Shown: positions 25,908-38,821 of the stretch, piece after piece
Numbering within the stretch: position 1 is the first letter of the stretch
Layout of the letters: each line of letters opens with the position of its first letter
Notes under the pieces: generated by a model
Seen by the model: the letters and a program-made list of their open reading frames with translations, nothing else
Database searches by the model: none
What the model was told of the DNA's origin: nothing
From: Halisarca cf. caerulea
Lineage: Eukaryota; Porifera; Demospongiae; Chondrillida; Halisarcidae
Reading direction: 5' to 3'
Assembly: GCA_963170055.1 (NCBI GenBank)
Contig: CAUJGJ010000185.1
Span: 3,637,275 to 3,701,274, forward strand
Length of the DNA: 64,000 nt
Made by a program: the position numbers and the translations under genes

Positions 25908-27766
25908 TATGCACACTCCTATAATATATTGGTTAGTTTCCACAGACTTTTTGATGTATAGTCTGAAGCATCCCATGTAGGCTTGCTGAGTACTCTTTTA
26001 ACTAACTAGCTGAATACATGCGTACGTATTCTTTGCAATTTTTCTTATATAGCTTTTCTGCATGCATCTTAATCATGTAGTTCACTACTAGTATCCTATA
26101 ATATTAATATTATTATTATTTTCTTGCCTGTAGGACGCAGCAAATAAAAGTGGTGGTAAATGGATGGTTCGGTTAAAGAAGGGTATTGTTTCAAGATGTT
26201 GGGAAAATTTAGTACGTTGTGTCCTCTACTCATGTTCGTCTGATTTATTCTTGCTGCACTCTGTGCTACTATGGTTAATTGTTGCTGATGCATGTACGTA
26301 AGTGCCCATAGTCTGAGGATAAATCTGAAAGAATCTACAATAGAAGTACGTACATACGCCATATACATATGTATAGTGGAACCTGTATGATTAGCACCCA
26401 TTTGGGAATGAAAACAGTGCTGGTTATAGAGATTGATCAGTTTGTGTGGTTTAGGCAAATGCTGGTTTATAGAGGTACCAGATTATGTAGGTTCCACTTG
26501 TTCATAAATATCCATGTAATATTATGGTGTGTTGTGAAGTACTGTGAAATGCAATTTCTTATTGCATTAGCTTTTAGCAATTTTGGGGGAGCAGTTTATG
26601 GTTGGAGATGAAATATGTGGTGCTGTTGTGTCTTTAAGACCCCAAGAGGATATAATATCAGTATGGAATAAGACAGCTGGAGACCAGTTTATAACATCAA
26701 AGATAAGGTACATAAAACTCAGTTACTACAGTGTGTGTATGCATCAATGCTAGATATTGATATATTACTAGATAATCATAAAAGAATAATTCTATAGTGA
26801 AGCCTCATTAAGACAAACTTAAGGGCACAAAATCAATTCTCATATCAGAAGTTCTTATCAGGATATAATAATACATGTACAGTACTACAGCAAACCAAAC
26901 AGGGTTTAGAAAATAGTTTATGTTAAGCAAAAATTTATCTTGAGAATGCACTTCTTAACAAGATTCCACTGTAAAATTAATACTATGTGAAGGCTTTGCT
27001 GAATAGTTGTCAGATACTACTACTCACCTTCTTCCAAATTGGATATGCACAAACACAGTCTATCTCAGTATTTACTGAGACTCAGACACCTTAGTTTTGT
27101 GCCTTGAGATCCTAATCTCCCCATCCATAACACACAGCATACAATTATGGTTTCAATACCATACCCAACCCTATCCACTGAATTGAACCATAGCCAGATA
27201 TAATTTTGAGCGTGTATGATCAAATATGTCAAAATAGATGGAAGAATATGCATGCGGCACATGGTCGTCATGCGTACATGCAGATCAAGTATAATTCATG
27301 TTTGATAGGGATTTCATATGGGTTGTTAATGGCCAACTTTGTGTTTTAAATGCTGTTACCATTACATATTAGAGACAGACTTTTGCATTCATTGAATACG
27401 TATATATCTTCTATTTACGTTTGATGTACGTAGACAACCAAGTTTCTCAAGATTAAATTGTTACCCTTCTAATTTTTTTGCAATTGCTCCCCCCGAGGCT
27501 GTTACTTATAGCTATTAATCTCTTTCCTTTTGATGTTCCTGTTCTATTGTTAATTGTATTTATTGTGTGTAGAGATACCTTGCAAAGGATTTTATCACTG
27601 CCTATTAATACCATAATGGAATACAAAGCACACAATGTCAGCATGAAGTAAGAGAATCTGTACAGTTCTAATGAGCAATAGACAGCAACTGTGTTCAAAT
27701 ATAATTGTTTTCATGTCATGCAGAGATAAAACAAGCTTCAAGAATACAGATGTTTTTGTCAGATAA
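23093..27766 (+). CDS. EIF4E2: eIF4E-homologous protein 4EHP (eIF4E type 2)
   Basis: Cap-binding translational repressor that competes with eIF4E and works with GIGYF-type partners. Exons 23093-23122, 25472-25723, 26134-26211, 26571-26707, 27573-27647, 27724-27766; phases agree; 204 aa. The body follows the family closely: PGPDEHQLQYPYVFWFSQRP, FASVEQFWSYYCHM, LFKCGIKPIWEDAANKSGGKW, SRCWENLLLAILGEQFMVG, EICGAVVSLRPQEDIISVWN and NTIMEYKAHN. The aromatic in YPYVFWFS and Trp in KPIWED are the expected cap-stacking positions (4EHP has Tyr where eIF4E has Trp). The first coding exon is just 10 codons. Large intron 1 (23123-25471) contains (TA)n at 23965-24023 and no recognised gene. The 3' end is convergent with the next gene, 74 bp stop to stop. 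Confidence 0.95.
23965..24023. repeat. (TA)n microsatellite in EIF4E2 intron 1
   Basis: About 58 bp of TA dinucleotides. Confidence 0.95.
25814..25906. repeat. (GT)n microsatellite in EIF4E2 intron 2
   Basis: About 92 bp of uninterrupted GT. Both strands are open in all frames here, which produces Cys-Val or Thr-His ORFs that are not genes. Confidence 0.95.
26374..26499. mobile_element. MITE, family 'CAGTGGAACCTG', in EIF4E2 intron 3
   Basis: Begins TAGTGGAACCTGTATGATTA and ends ATTATGTAGGTTCCACTT, inverted relative to each other. The same family occurs at 45744-45923 and, interrupted, at 62100-62577. Confidence 0.7.
26795..26971. mobile_element. MITE, TA-flanked, in EIF4E2 intron 4
   Basis: Starts TAGTGAAGCCTCATTAAGA and ends TCTTAACAAGATTCCACTG followed by TA. 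The ends are imperfect inverted repeats. Confidence 0.65.
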
Positions 27767-27840
27767 ACTCTCCCTAGACATATGTACTGACTGAGTTTCA
27801 CATTTTAATTTGTCAGTGTACTAACATGGATTTACATTTG

Positions 27841-30800
27841 TTATGCAAAATTTGGTCCTCTATTAATGCGTAACTTTCTTGCAAACTGAGGCTGTATTGA
27901 GACTGGAGCAGGTGGTGGAGGCGATGCTATTTCCCGGGTGGCTTCCACGCTAGAAAATCGCATGTTAGTTGTCATTGATGTCTGGAGGACGTAGATACAT
28001 AGTAGTGAGCTTGTAAGGACAAATATCTCACTCAACAGTTATAACTTTGTGTGTACACACTCACCATATGAATGGGCACTTCACCAATATCAATTCCACT
28101 TGGATCAGTGTCCACCTGTCGAACATAAGGGCTTTTCACAGATATTTGAATATTTTGTGTAGCAACTGGTGATGTTATGGAGGAAGGCTGATGTTGCTGT
28201 TGCTGTGGTTTCAGGGTACGTAATGAAGCCCTTGGCTTGGCTACACCACCACTGGTCCTATGTAATAAACACATAAACACAATACATTAGCGCGAATTTA
28301 TGAAAACTAACAATGCAGTACAGTTAAAAGCATTTGGAAACAATATTGGTACATTGTGACACACTCTATAGCTACAAGATAAACTAGTTTAAAGCTTCCA
28401 TAGGCCAATCTCTTTGCAATCTTGGACGGCGAGGTACTTATGGCTCCGCAACACCATTGGAACTTAAGATAATTATTATTCTTTTTAATTAATTATTCTT
28501 CTTGTCATTTTTTCAAGCTAAGCTACAGGTCACCAAGAAGGATCCAAAGGTCTCATCTTATGCCAGTGAGCTCCAATTGTTAGCATGAGTGCATGCCTCT
28601 TGTAGGTTTTGAAGCAACACCTACATTTCTAAAGCGAGAAAAATTTTAATAGGTAAATTCTCCGGAACAGCCATTTTCAGAACAATAATTAGATTCACAA
28701 CATAACATCAAATCAGTATTAATAAAATAAACATTGTGGATAGTCATAGTGGATCATGTTATACACATTAATTCTAATACATACATAGTGCCCACTAGTT
28801 GATTTATGGCTTGCATTTACTGTTAGCAAGGGTAAATGAATTGACTCTGATTGATTTTCTCTGCCTTGATCTGTATCCTGTGATTGCATTGATTGACAAT
28901 CTCAGGAGGGCAAAATATAGTCTTGCTACGAATCCAGGAAATTACTTGACCATAGTGCTCCCTCTGCTTTACTGAAATCAAATCAGCCAGACGTTTGTAT
29001 GCCACAGTAGCTAGTTTGCTCATTCCCCCAAAGATGGAGAAGACGAGAGGGGTGCATGAACTCAACTCCACTTCTCTGATTCTTTCTTTGTATTGCCTTC
29101 ACTTTATTAACTCTTGAGATCAGTAGACTGCCTCCAGGAATGAGTTGTGATAGCTCCAGGTGTTCAGATTATAAATCCTTACATCAAAGGTACCCTTTGA
29201 CTACCACTACCCCAGAATCTCTTGCACAGATGTCAGACCAAGCCTGTGATGGCACTTGCATATGAAAATGTCTTCCGCTCAATGGTTGTAAATTGGATTC
29301 AACAGCTATTCCATCACATACCTCTAACATCAACTCAGCTGTTATGTTCCAAATCAAATTGTGTCACTTACGTACTTGAGAAACCTCCCTTTGGACAATC
29401 CATGGCATGTGATATACAGAACCCCTGTCCACATACACATTGTGATGGTAGTTGAGGTGGACTCCAGTTGTACCAGATGCATAGAACCTCTCTGAAATCC
29501 CTTTGTGGAGAGCAAAGTTGTACTTTGCTATTGGGAGAACTGTCAATCATGAGGACGCCCCCTTCTCTTGACTTGTAACATATCCACATTTCTCTTCATT
29601 TCCAAGGGGATCTTCAAATTTACATCAGAAGGAAGCTTGGCTTTACGTTGTATTCACAAACTTTCCTCTTAGCTTCTTTCTGTGTGGCTTCTAAATCCGT
29701 ATCATATGACTTCTGCTTCCTCATGACAGATTTAACTAAAGATTGGGTGACAGCAACTGATGCATCATATATTTATTTCTTGACTTCCGAATAAGATTGG
29801 AGATACGTATCTACGTAACTTTCCAGGCCATGTTGGTAATGCCAAGAGCTCCCTGATCTCATCTGTACCCTCTTTTCCAGTTAGGGCCAGAATGAACTCC
29901 TTTATTATGTCCTCGAGGGGCTGCAAGAGATCCATCAAGCTAGGTGTTGTTTGCATTGAATAGGACCATTTGTTGAGCATTCTGTGCACAAAGACTGTAT
30001 AGGCAACATGGGGCTGGATTTTAGCTACAATCCACAATTCCTTGATGCAGTCAAACCACTTTTCCAATTCCCTTCTTAGCATGTCATGAACAGAATCTTC
30101 ATAGCCCAATGTGGAACCAAGACATCTGCTTGCATTAGTTGTTACTTTCACTCCACAGTTACCAAAAGAACTTCTGCATCTCGAAGCCTCTCTTTTTTAG
30201 CAACCAGAACAGTCTTTAAAGGATTGGCATGATAGCCATATGATTGACCAAATGCAATGATTTTGTCCTACCACGAATACATGGTGTTTAGAGAGCCATT
30301 GGCAGAGGTGTCATCAGCAAACCAAAACTGGTGTGGTGAGTATCAGTGTTGTCTTACAAGTTCCACACCAAGGGCATATCCCAACGGCATGTATGTATAG
30401 CCATAACCAAAGGGTCCCCTGAGTAATACCTTAATTTGATGGGAGTGTCTTGCCATCAATGAATAGATTGGAATCCTTACAATAAAGGTTGGTGGCAATT
30501 GTTGCCAGGGCAGGACAAATAACTGGTAAATTACATAATGCTACCTGTTTGTTCAAACAGTAAACACATTGTTTACATCAACAAGCAAGACCACATCAGT
30601 AGATTCATTGAAAAGTGCATGGACAGCATGAACTGCTGCTTCCACACCAGCCTCTTGACCAGCACATAATTGAAGGTTACCTGTGACCCTCAACATGTCT
30701 GGTTCTATCACCTCAATATGTACGTACATATGTCTGGTTTTATCAGCCATTTTCAGATCGATCAGCAAAAAGGCTATGCAAGACTAGGCATATGAGTACG

Positions 30801-32275
30801 TACACAAGGCCATGTATTGGATAATCATCGACTTTAGCGCTCTTTTGTTCAAGCCTTTACGTCTGCTTCTAACTTTCTTTCTTACAAGATTTGATTGTGT
30901 TCCTTCTCAAGTGTAGGGAAAACATTCTTTAACAGCCACTATTAGTACAACTTTGTTTTAAAGGAAAAACCACATCAACAATGGTGAATAAAAACCATTT
31001 AAAATGGGAAAAGGGTGTAGGATTGACACAGAACCATGCAAAAAGGCTTTACCAAAAAGTAACCTCCAAAAACACTTGGAACAAGGGTAAGTTGTGAAAC
31101 ACATCCAGGGCCAGGTGGGCAAAGGGCAAGACCAGGCATTGGGGTAGACAAGCATAGGGCTATACATACTGCACATGAGGCTAGATGGGTATAGGGCTAT
31201 CCCTATACCCATCTAGCCTCATGTGCAGTATGTACACTCAGTTTCATTAAACTGAGTGTACACTGTGTAAATTCCTACATCTCTTGTAGCATATACATAT
31301 GCATGGAATATAATATGAACCTAGAACATACAGACATACGTACATATGTATATACCGTACGTACGTACGTATATCTAGAAATATCGGCAACATGTTTAAT
31401 TTGGTGGTTTGGCGGTCAGGATCAAAACTGCCAAATTTCTATCACCAAGGAATTTGCTTAGATCTACTTACTATGCTTCATCCTTGCTGTGCAACTGTCA
31501 AATTTAATTTCCACCAATATTAAATTGCAGCCTGATCTTGCACAAATTGCCAAATTTAATGATTGCCAATATTTCCGGATATACGGTACGCAGGTAAACA
31601 ACATGACCATGCACATATTCGTACCTGGGTTGATTGAGAGTGGTTTGTCCCCTGCGATTTTTCTGGTTTCTGACACTATTGGAGCGCATATTGGGAGTGT
31701 TGTTTGTTCTCAGTTTGGCATTAGCCCTTTGTGAAAGATTTTGCAGTTTTGTTGATATTCCTCCCATGGCTTGAATTGGTTTCTGGGGCATTCTTCTGGC
31801 CTGTCTTCCTCTCCCTGATTTAGCATTACCTACTGCCCCCACACCAGTACGACGAAGACTCCTTGTTGTCAACTTTGTCTGTTAAAATACACAGAGAAGG
31901 AATGTATAGGTACGTAATTACTAGTAGTAGACACACTTGCTCTGCCAATCACATATCCATGGAGATCTACACAAATTTTGTCACTCAGTTGGACACTCGG
32001 TGGACCAACTCCACATTTTGGGAATAGACGTTGAGACAACACATATACATTTTTCACTGAGATGCAGTAATAAAACAATCCATGTACGAATAAGACCCCT
32101 CTCTCCCCCCTTTAGTGCTCTCATGCACGACAGATCACAGTAAGTTACGTACCTTTTTAGCTACAGTATGAACTTTCAGCGTATTCTTTGGATTTTTTGT
32201 GATCTGCCTTTTTGCTGGTCCTTTCCCATTCCGTTTCTTCGTCTGCTTTATTATTTCATCTGAGAACAAAGCCAT
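27841..32275 (-). CDS. Probable mRNA-export adaptor (UIF/FYTTD1- or CHTOP-like)
   Basis: Four exons on the minus strand, 32275-32153, 31878-31625, 28257-28065 and 27981-27841, with agreeing phases give 236 aa. The protein is basic and low-complexity. Its start MALFSDEIIKQTKKRNGK resembles the UAP56-binding motif (SLDDIIK) found in Aly, UIF and similar adaptors. The middle is Arg/Asn-rich (GKRGRQARRMPQK-like, about residues 55-70). The end, NMRFSSVEATREI...PAPVSI...FARKLRINRGP, parallels the NERF...P.PVNI...RNRRL block of CHTOP/UIF. I see these likenesses by eye; no domain is decisive. The exons are well supported by phase and splice sites, the function less so. The 3.4-kb intron 28258-31624 holds a retroelement relic and a foldback element. 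Its head faces the MATE gene across a LINE. Confidence 0.55.
28800..30780 (-). pseudogene. Decayed retroelement with RT and C-terminal domain, in an intron
   Basis: Minus-strand pieces in coding order: GNLQLCAGQEAGVEAAVHAV...VVLLVDVNNVF (about 30700-30560), the RT region with motif A; a GTTQG-like turn (about 30435); ASRCLGSTLGYEDSVHDML, KIQPHVAYTVFVHRMLNKW and LTGKEGTDEIRELLALP (30151-29790); and PLVFSIFGGMSKLATVAYKRLADLI...WIRSKTIF (about 29060-28900). These match, from memory, retroelement proteins common in coral and sponge genomes. Stops and frameshifts separate the pieces. It differs from the LINEs at 10040 and 32431. Confidence 0.65.
31163..31259. repeat. Foldback element with perfect 34-bp arms plus second hairpin
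   Basis: 31163-31196 and 31201-31234 are exact reverse complements around a 4-nt loop. Immediately after, ACACTCAGTTT (31234-31244) pairs with AAACTGAGTGT (31249-31259). Contains GAGGCTAGATGGGTATAGGG, related to the 32-bp minisatellite at 47059-47218 and to 19222-19310. Confidence 0.85.
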
Positions 32276-32381
32276 TCGTGCATTCAAATTAGATACGTAA
32301 GGTGGAAAAGGGCAACGTCATTGGTAGGTAGATAGGAAGGCACACCCACCCACCCACCCCCACCCCCACACACAACATGCA

Positions 32382-32387
<6 letters not shown>

Positions 32388-32430
<43 letters not shown>
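32388..32430. repeat. (CA)n at the 3' side of the LINE
   Basis: About 42 bp of CA, directly followed by (GTA)n that marks the LINE 3' tail on the minus strand. Confidence 0.9.
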
Positions 32431-32436
<6 letters not shown>

Positions 32437-35400
32437 AGTAGTAGTAGTAGTAGTAAATTATAATTTAAACAGGGATATCCCATCAGCAACTGCTGGTCTT
32501 AACTGGGAACCCTAAATACTGGATACACATAATGTAAACAATCAACACTGGTGAGAAGAAAGCATTACAATTAAGATTGAACATGTAATAAACCCTGATG
32601 AGAAGAAATTATAATTGAGGATTACGATTAAGATAAATCATCATGCAAAAAGAATTAATTAAATACAGCATATTATTTTGATCTAAAATAAGAATTTAAT
32701 CTACGTATGTTTGAAACTACTAAGTGTTAGTAATGTCCTAATAGAACTTGGGAGACTATTCCAGTCAACTTTTTATTGTAGTAAGTTAGATTTGTGACCA
32801 AAGTTAGATTTGACAATAGACACAATCATACGTAGGGATCTCTACTAGAAGCACAATGATTCTTTTGTGCAGAAAACTGCTCCAGGATGGGTGCCACCCC
32901 ATATATGGCACAGTAGGCTGTATGCAATCTAAACTGCCTACGCCGGAATCCAAGGTATAGAGACTCAGTTGACTTCTGAGGTTGTCACTTGAATACCTTG
33001 GAGGCTTATGACAAATCAACCTCACTGCATAATTCTACAATCGTTCTAATCTCGCAGATAAAGACCTAGCACATTCACTCCACACAACACAACAGTAATC
33101 CATGTAGGGAAGAACCAAAGAGAGATATAGCTGCTTCAGTGTATTCTCAGGTAGAAAAGCTCGCATTTGCCGAAGTCTAGCCAAGCCACTAGAGCACTTT
33201 TACCTACATATTTTATGTGGTCTTCCCATGTCAACTTCTCACCAATCCATACACCAAGATACTTCACAGTATGCCGCCAGTCTACCTTACTACCCATCAG
33301 TTCGACTTGCACACTTTCAAGATCCCTACTCCTCTTCCTTCTACTCAGCAACATCAATTGATTTTTGGCTGTGTTAAGAAACAACTTATTCCTCTTGATC
33401 CAGCAGCTGATGGAATCCAGGTCTTTGGACAGTGAGCATGATAGCTCAATTGGGGTGGCACAGGCTGAATAAGCTGATGTATCATCTGCATATTGCCTAA
33501 CTTTAGAGGTTGCTGCAACCTGTGCTAGGTCATTCACATAAAGGGAGAATAGTAAGGGACCCAAGATAGACCCTTGTGGGACACCCCACTGTACTTCAGA
33601 CCAAGGAGATGGAGTTTGGTCAATCACCACCTTTTGACGCCTATCAGAAAGATAACTCACAAACCAAGCCAGGGCTGCCCCACGTATACCATAACTACTC
33701 AACTTTCTAAACAGAATCTGATGGTACAGCATATCAAATGCTTTGCTAAGATCTAACATCACCACTCCAATCTACAAGTTTTGGTCAAGAGCCATTCTCC
33801 ATTTATCGACCGAAGCAAGTAAGACATCCTGTGTAGTGTGGTTTGGTCTAAAACCAGCTTGATTTTTGCACAGTACATTAGAAGACTGGAGGAATAGGGA
33901 TAACTGGCGCTTAATCAGTATCTCTAGCACCTTTGATACCACTGGCAGTATGGACACAGGACAAAACTGATCAATATCATTAGATGAAGACTTAGGCACC
34001 GGAGCAATTCTTGCAGATTTCCACTCTTTGAGTATTGCATCTTGGCTCAGACTATAATTGAAGAGATCTGACAAGCTGTCACATATGGCAGGACCACAAT
34101 ACTTTAACCCTCGAGCAGAGATAGAATGTAAACCAGCTGTTTTCCTGGTATCACGAGAGTTAATCACATCCAGAACATCAGCACTCTCCACTTTACCAAA
34201 AGTAAAGGACTCTGTGTTGGTTGGGATAACTAATTCCTCGGAGATGTCGCTCGGAGTGTTAATAGACATACCATTAGATTCAGCAAAATGAACACCAAAA
34301 GCATTAACAGTAGCTTCCATGTCAGTCAACCTCTCTCCACCAGTGTGCAGTGACTGAATGGCCATCTTTCCACAACGGCCTTTCACTATCTGGTTTAGCT
34401 TCTTCCACATCTTCTTAGGGTCTGAGCCAGAGATCTTACAGATATTCTCAAAGTACTCTACCTTAGCTGCACGCAGCCTATGGGTAACTAAATTTCGGAA
34501 GTGACAATACTTATTCCAGTCATCCACACACTTTGACCTTTGGGCCTTTCCGCAATAATAGTTTCTTTTACTCATCAGCTTGCGCAGTTCTAGGGTTATC
34601 CATGGCAGAGAAACTACCCTGGCCCTAATCCTATGCAACGGAATGTGATGATCCACAATACGTACCATGAAACAAAGACCTCCAATACAACCATCTATCA
34701 TCAACACAATGAAAGCAGTTCATCCCAGACCAAGGTACATTTCGAAGATCATCAAGCAGTTTGTCTTTATTGCACCTACCCCAGGCCCTCACTTATTTAT
34801 AGCTGGAATCCATCAACTTCGGACCACCGTCCTCCAACCCATAGCAAACAGAACCAAATACACATCTATGGTCACTCAAAGAAGTCTCTAAACATCCACT
34901 GCCAGCAATAATGTCTTGAAAAGAGGTGAACAGTAAATCAATCGTTGATGATGAACTTTCGGAAATTCTAGTAGGCGAATCAATCAATTGGAAGAAACCA
35001 AATTCTCTCGTTAAGTTGTCCAAATTCACAGTAGTCCCCCAGACGAAACATTTTGTTTGCTGAAATCAGTTAAAATCTCCCAAGATCAACTTATTGTGGT
35101 TTTCATTTGCTGCTACCTCTAACAGATCACTAAAGCTATCCGACCAAGATGCAAGGGAATTTGGTGGTCGATAGACATTACAGTTCCATAAATTCATCCT
35201 ATAAAACCTAACCTCAACCCAGAGTGCCTCTACATCCCATTGCTCAAGATCATCACGCCTTGCACACTTTAGTGTATCAGACACATACACAATAATACCC
35301 CCACCTCTGTGTGTAGACTGCCTGTCCTTCCTAAACATAGTAAACCCAGGCAACTGCAAACTACTATCAGGTAAGTAGGAATCCAGCCATGATTCAGAGA
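32431..35400 (-). pseudogene. Nearly complete but broken LINE (APE endonuclease plus RT)
   Basis: Minus-strand order: endonuclease part starting GFSESWLDSYLPDSSLQLPG with GGGIIVYV, VYRPPNS and LILGDFN (35400-35063), SLSDHRCVF (about 34870); then RT with KSARIAPVPKSSSND (about 34020), NQAGFRPNHTTQDVLL, VMLDLSKAFDMLYHQ (about 33760), WGVPQGSILGPLLFSLYVNDL (about 33595), the catalytic QYADDT (about 33490) and KNQLMLLSRRKR. A C-terminal helix-rich part continues to about 32800 and a (TAC)n tail ends at 32431. Lesions: TGA after GDFN (about 35063), a stop near 34795, a frameshift near 34707 and TAG at about 33768. Only a few lesions suggest a fairly young copy. The 5' end is truncated at the (CA)n tract. 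CR1/Jockey-like by motif style; the clade is an inference. Confidence 0.85.
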
Positions 35401-35531
<131 letters not shown>

Positions 35532-35706
35532 GACACACACGCACGTACATGCAAACGCACAAAGCAGGTACGTACCTAAAGACTGATCTATATCGGTAGG
35601 CATATCGTACACAGCGGATAACCAGATAGAATTTGAAAGATATACCTTGCGAAGTTTGGTGTCTACGCCCACTCGCTAGATTTCGAAGAGGGGAATCCCC
35701 TCAGAA

Positions 35707-38700
35707 ATGGCCGCGGACCATCTTCTTTTAAGCCGTGGATTCGGATCCAAAGGAAGCCGAAGTGATGAGCTTGCAAGTATTGTACAGTTTGCCTGGCCCA
35801 CAGTAAGCTTCTTTTAATCCCTAAACGTTTTGCACCGAGACGTCGTCATGCACCATAGGTGTAAAATCTAGGATAGGACGCATGCGTATTGTATCGGCAT
35901 AGAAACGCCAACAACAAGTGTTAGAATATCTATGGTATCAGGTGTACGAGCTAGTAACACTGCACGTCATATATTTGTCTGGTAGCGTTGTTGTATAGCT
36001 TCGGGATTTCTCTCCGTTGAGTAAGGTAAAGGGGGGTAATTTGGAACGACAGGTAATTTGGAACAGTCAGGCCAAAAGCCGTGCCAACCACAAGCTATAC
36101 ATCCATCCTTTTTTGTCCGTATTATCTCCATGAAGGGGGAGTTTGGCAGTAGCAAGAATGGCTGGGCAACTTAACCACAACAGAAGTTACTGGCCCTATT
36201 CCAAATATCCATCGTGTTCCAAATTACCCCCCTTTACCTTATCATATTGTCCGGGGTTTGAGTATCTACGTATGTCCATAGATACTAGGTATTTTTGCGT
36301 GGGATGCACGTCAATTAATCAGTGAATGGGGGATAATTTGAAACATGTTCAGTCAAAGTCAGTGTCAACCATGAGCTACTATTGTCTCCACGAATTGGGG
36401 GTTCGAAAGTTTCAAAAGTGGCAAGGATGGCTAGGCAACTTTGACCACACCAAAAGTTCCAAGCCCTGTTCCAAATTGCTGTAGTGTTCCAGATTACCCC
36501 CCTTTACCTTACAGCATGAGCAATTGTACTGCATGCTGGTAAAGTATTGTTTCAGTAAGTCATAATACCATTGTTATAGATTGTTGCAAATACAGTAATA
36601 TAACCCTGGCAATACAGATGTCCAGTGGAACCCCTCTAATCCAGACCACTAAATTGCAGAGGCCTCTCAATTATGGACACATGCTACTGGACCCAATGAT
36701 TTGCTATGCTTTGCCATAGTACATCTTCAGCCCCTGAAATGAGGGCACCTCAATTAACAGGACAATCGACAATCCTTTCTGGTCCCAAGTTGTTCAGAAT
36801 AGCAGAATTCCACTTACAGGGGGGGGAAATGCCCCCCCCCCCCCCTTTGGAAATCTGCTGTCCCCCCCCCTTGCAGATCTGCTGCCTCCCTAAACTTGTA
36901 TCTCAACATATACACAAAGGGTTCCTGAAAGGCAGGATCTATTGGAAAATGAATGAGAAACAAGCTTTTATGCTATAATGTAGAAAAATTTTATCAAGAC
37001 CACAGTCACAAATTCCTTAACCCCTTTGAATTGTACATAAATAGCATTGTTACCTACTGTATAATACCCCCCTTCTCCCACATAGCATTGTTACCTACAA
37101 TACCACCACCCCTGGTCTCTGTACACCTATACACTCCCGTATTGCGTTGCCCCCCTAAGATTTTAGGAAGCTCAATCCCCCCACCCCCTAGCCCCATATC
37201 CTATATGCAGCCCTGCACTGTATATGATTTAATTGTGTATATGCACAATTACTGCAGAATTTTTTGCTAATCCTCAGATTTTGGTTTTATTACTGGAACA
37301 ATCCACTGTTGCTATCAGTATGGCCTTTTGTGGGCACTTGGGAGAACATGAGATGGCTGCTGTTGGTAAGCATGTCTTCTACATGGTTGTTGTTCCCTAT
37401 ACATACATCATTGCTCTTTGCTCCATTTGCAACACAATATTTCACACATACCTTCATCTGGAACACAGCATTAGCTATCGCAGTGAGTTTGACCAGTGAC
37501 ATTCATTACCTTCCATAGTGCAGAAATTAATAATAATTTATTACTTTTCGTGTAGTTTTGCAATATCACTGGCATCCACCCGTCCTATGGACTAACAACA
37601 GTAATTGATACTTATGGTACACAGGCTGTAGGAACTGGCAACAATCAGAGATTGTGGGTCATTACTCTAAGAGGTGACCTAAACAATTCCTTCCTATGTG
37701 ATATCATAACTGATGTTTGTATACCTTATCTGTAGCCTATGTACTACAAATAGTGGCTATGTTACCAATTGGAGTGCTTTGGTATAACGCTGAAACCATT
37801 CTTGTACTTTTAAAGCAATCTCCTGAAGCTGCAAAGTATGCCTTGTGTAATATACTATTCTGCTTTTTGTGGTTGCTATTGACTATCCTATCCATAGAGC
37901 GGCAGGATTATTTGCTAAAATCTATTTCTTTTCATTACCGGTGAGCTGTTCATAGAATTTGATTATTGATGTCAGCATTATCTCATAAATACATAGTAGT
38001 CATATGCTCTCATTTTTAGGGACTTGCAGTTCACAATTTGGCTACAAAGTACATACAATCTCTTGGACTTGCCACTCCAGTCATATTCTTGGGTATCACG
38101 TGTAATATCAACATTATTGTTTCATGTTACTTGTTTGTGAATGTACTTCACTGGGGACTCAGGTACGTACGTATGTAATAACTACTCTGCTTATTCTCAA
38201 TTCTGAAAAGCACTTTCTCTGTTATAGCGGAGTAGCATGGGCACAAGTAATATCCTGGAGTCTTCAGCCTCTCTTTGCTTATATTCTACTTGCTTTTCTA
38301 AATCTAACATCAAAATTGCAGGGTATGTGAAGCAGTATGTTTCTGGATTTGGAATGAATGGAATGTATTATTCCTGTATACTCTTACTCTTAACTATGTA
38401 GCTACTGTCACAGAGATATTTCAAGAATGGGGTAAATTTTTAACTGTAGCACTGTTTGGTATGCTTATGATTTGCTTGGAATCATGGACTTTTGAGATTG
38501 GTTCAGTTATCATAGGTAAGAATATGAAGCATTCTCTGTGTTGTTGTTGGAAGGCATTGAAGTGGTCTCATACAATGCAGGTGTGACCGGAGAAACACAA
38601 CTAGCAGCCCAAGCTATTATAGCGCAATTATCAGAGATAGTTTTCATGGTAAGTTTGATATATCTACAAAACCTTAATTTTACCCCTAATTTTATGAATT

Positions 38701-38764
38701 CATAGACACTCTAGTGCAGAGTGCATGATGAATTGAAGTTCCACAGCACCCATATATGTATATG

Positions 38765-38821
<57 letters not shown>

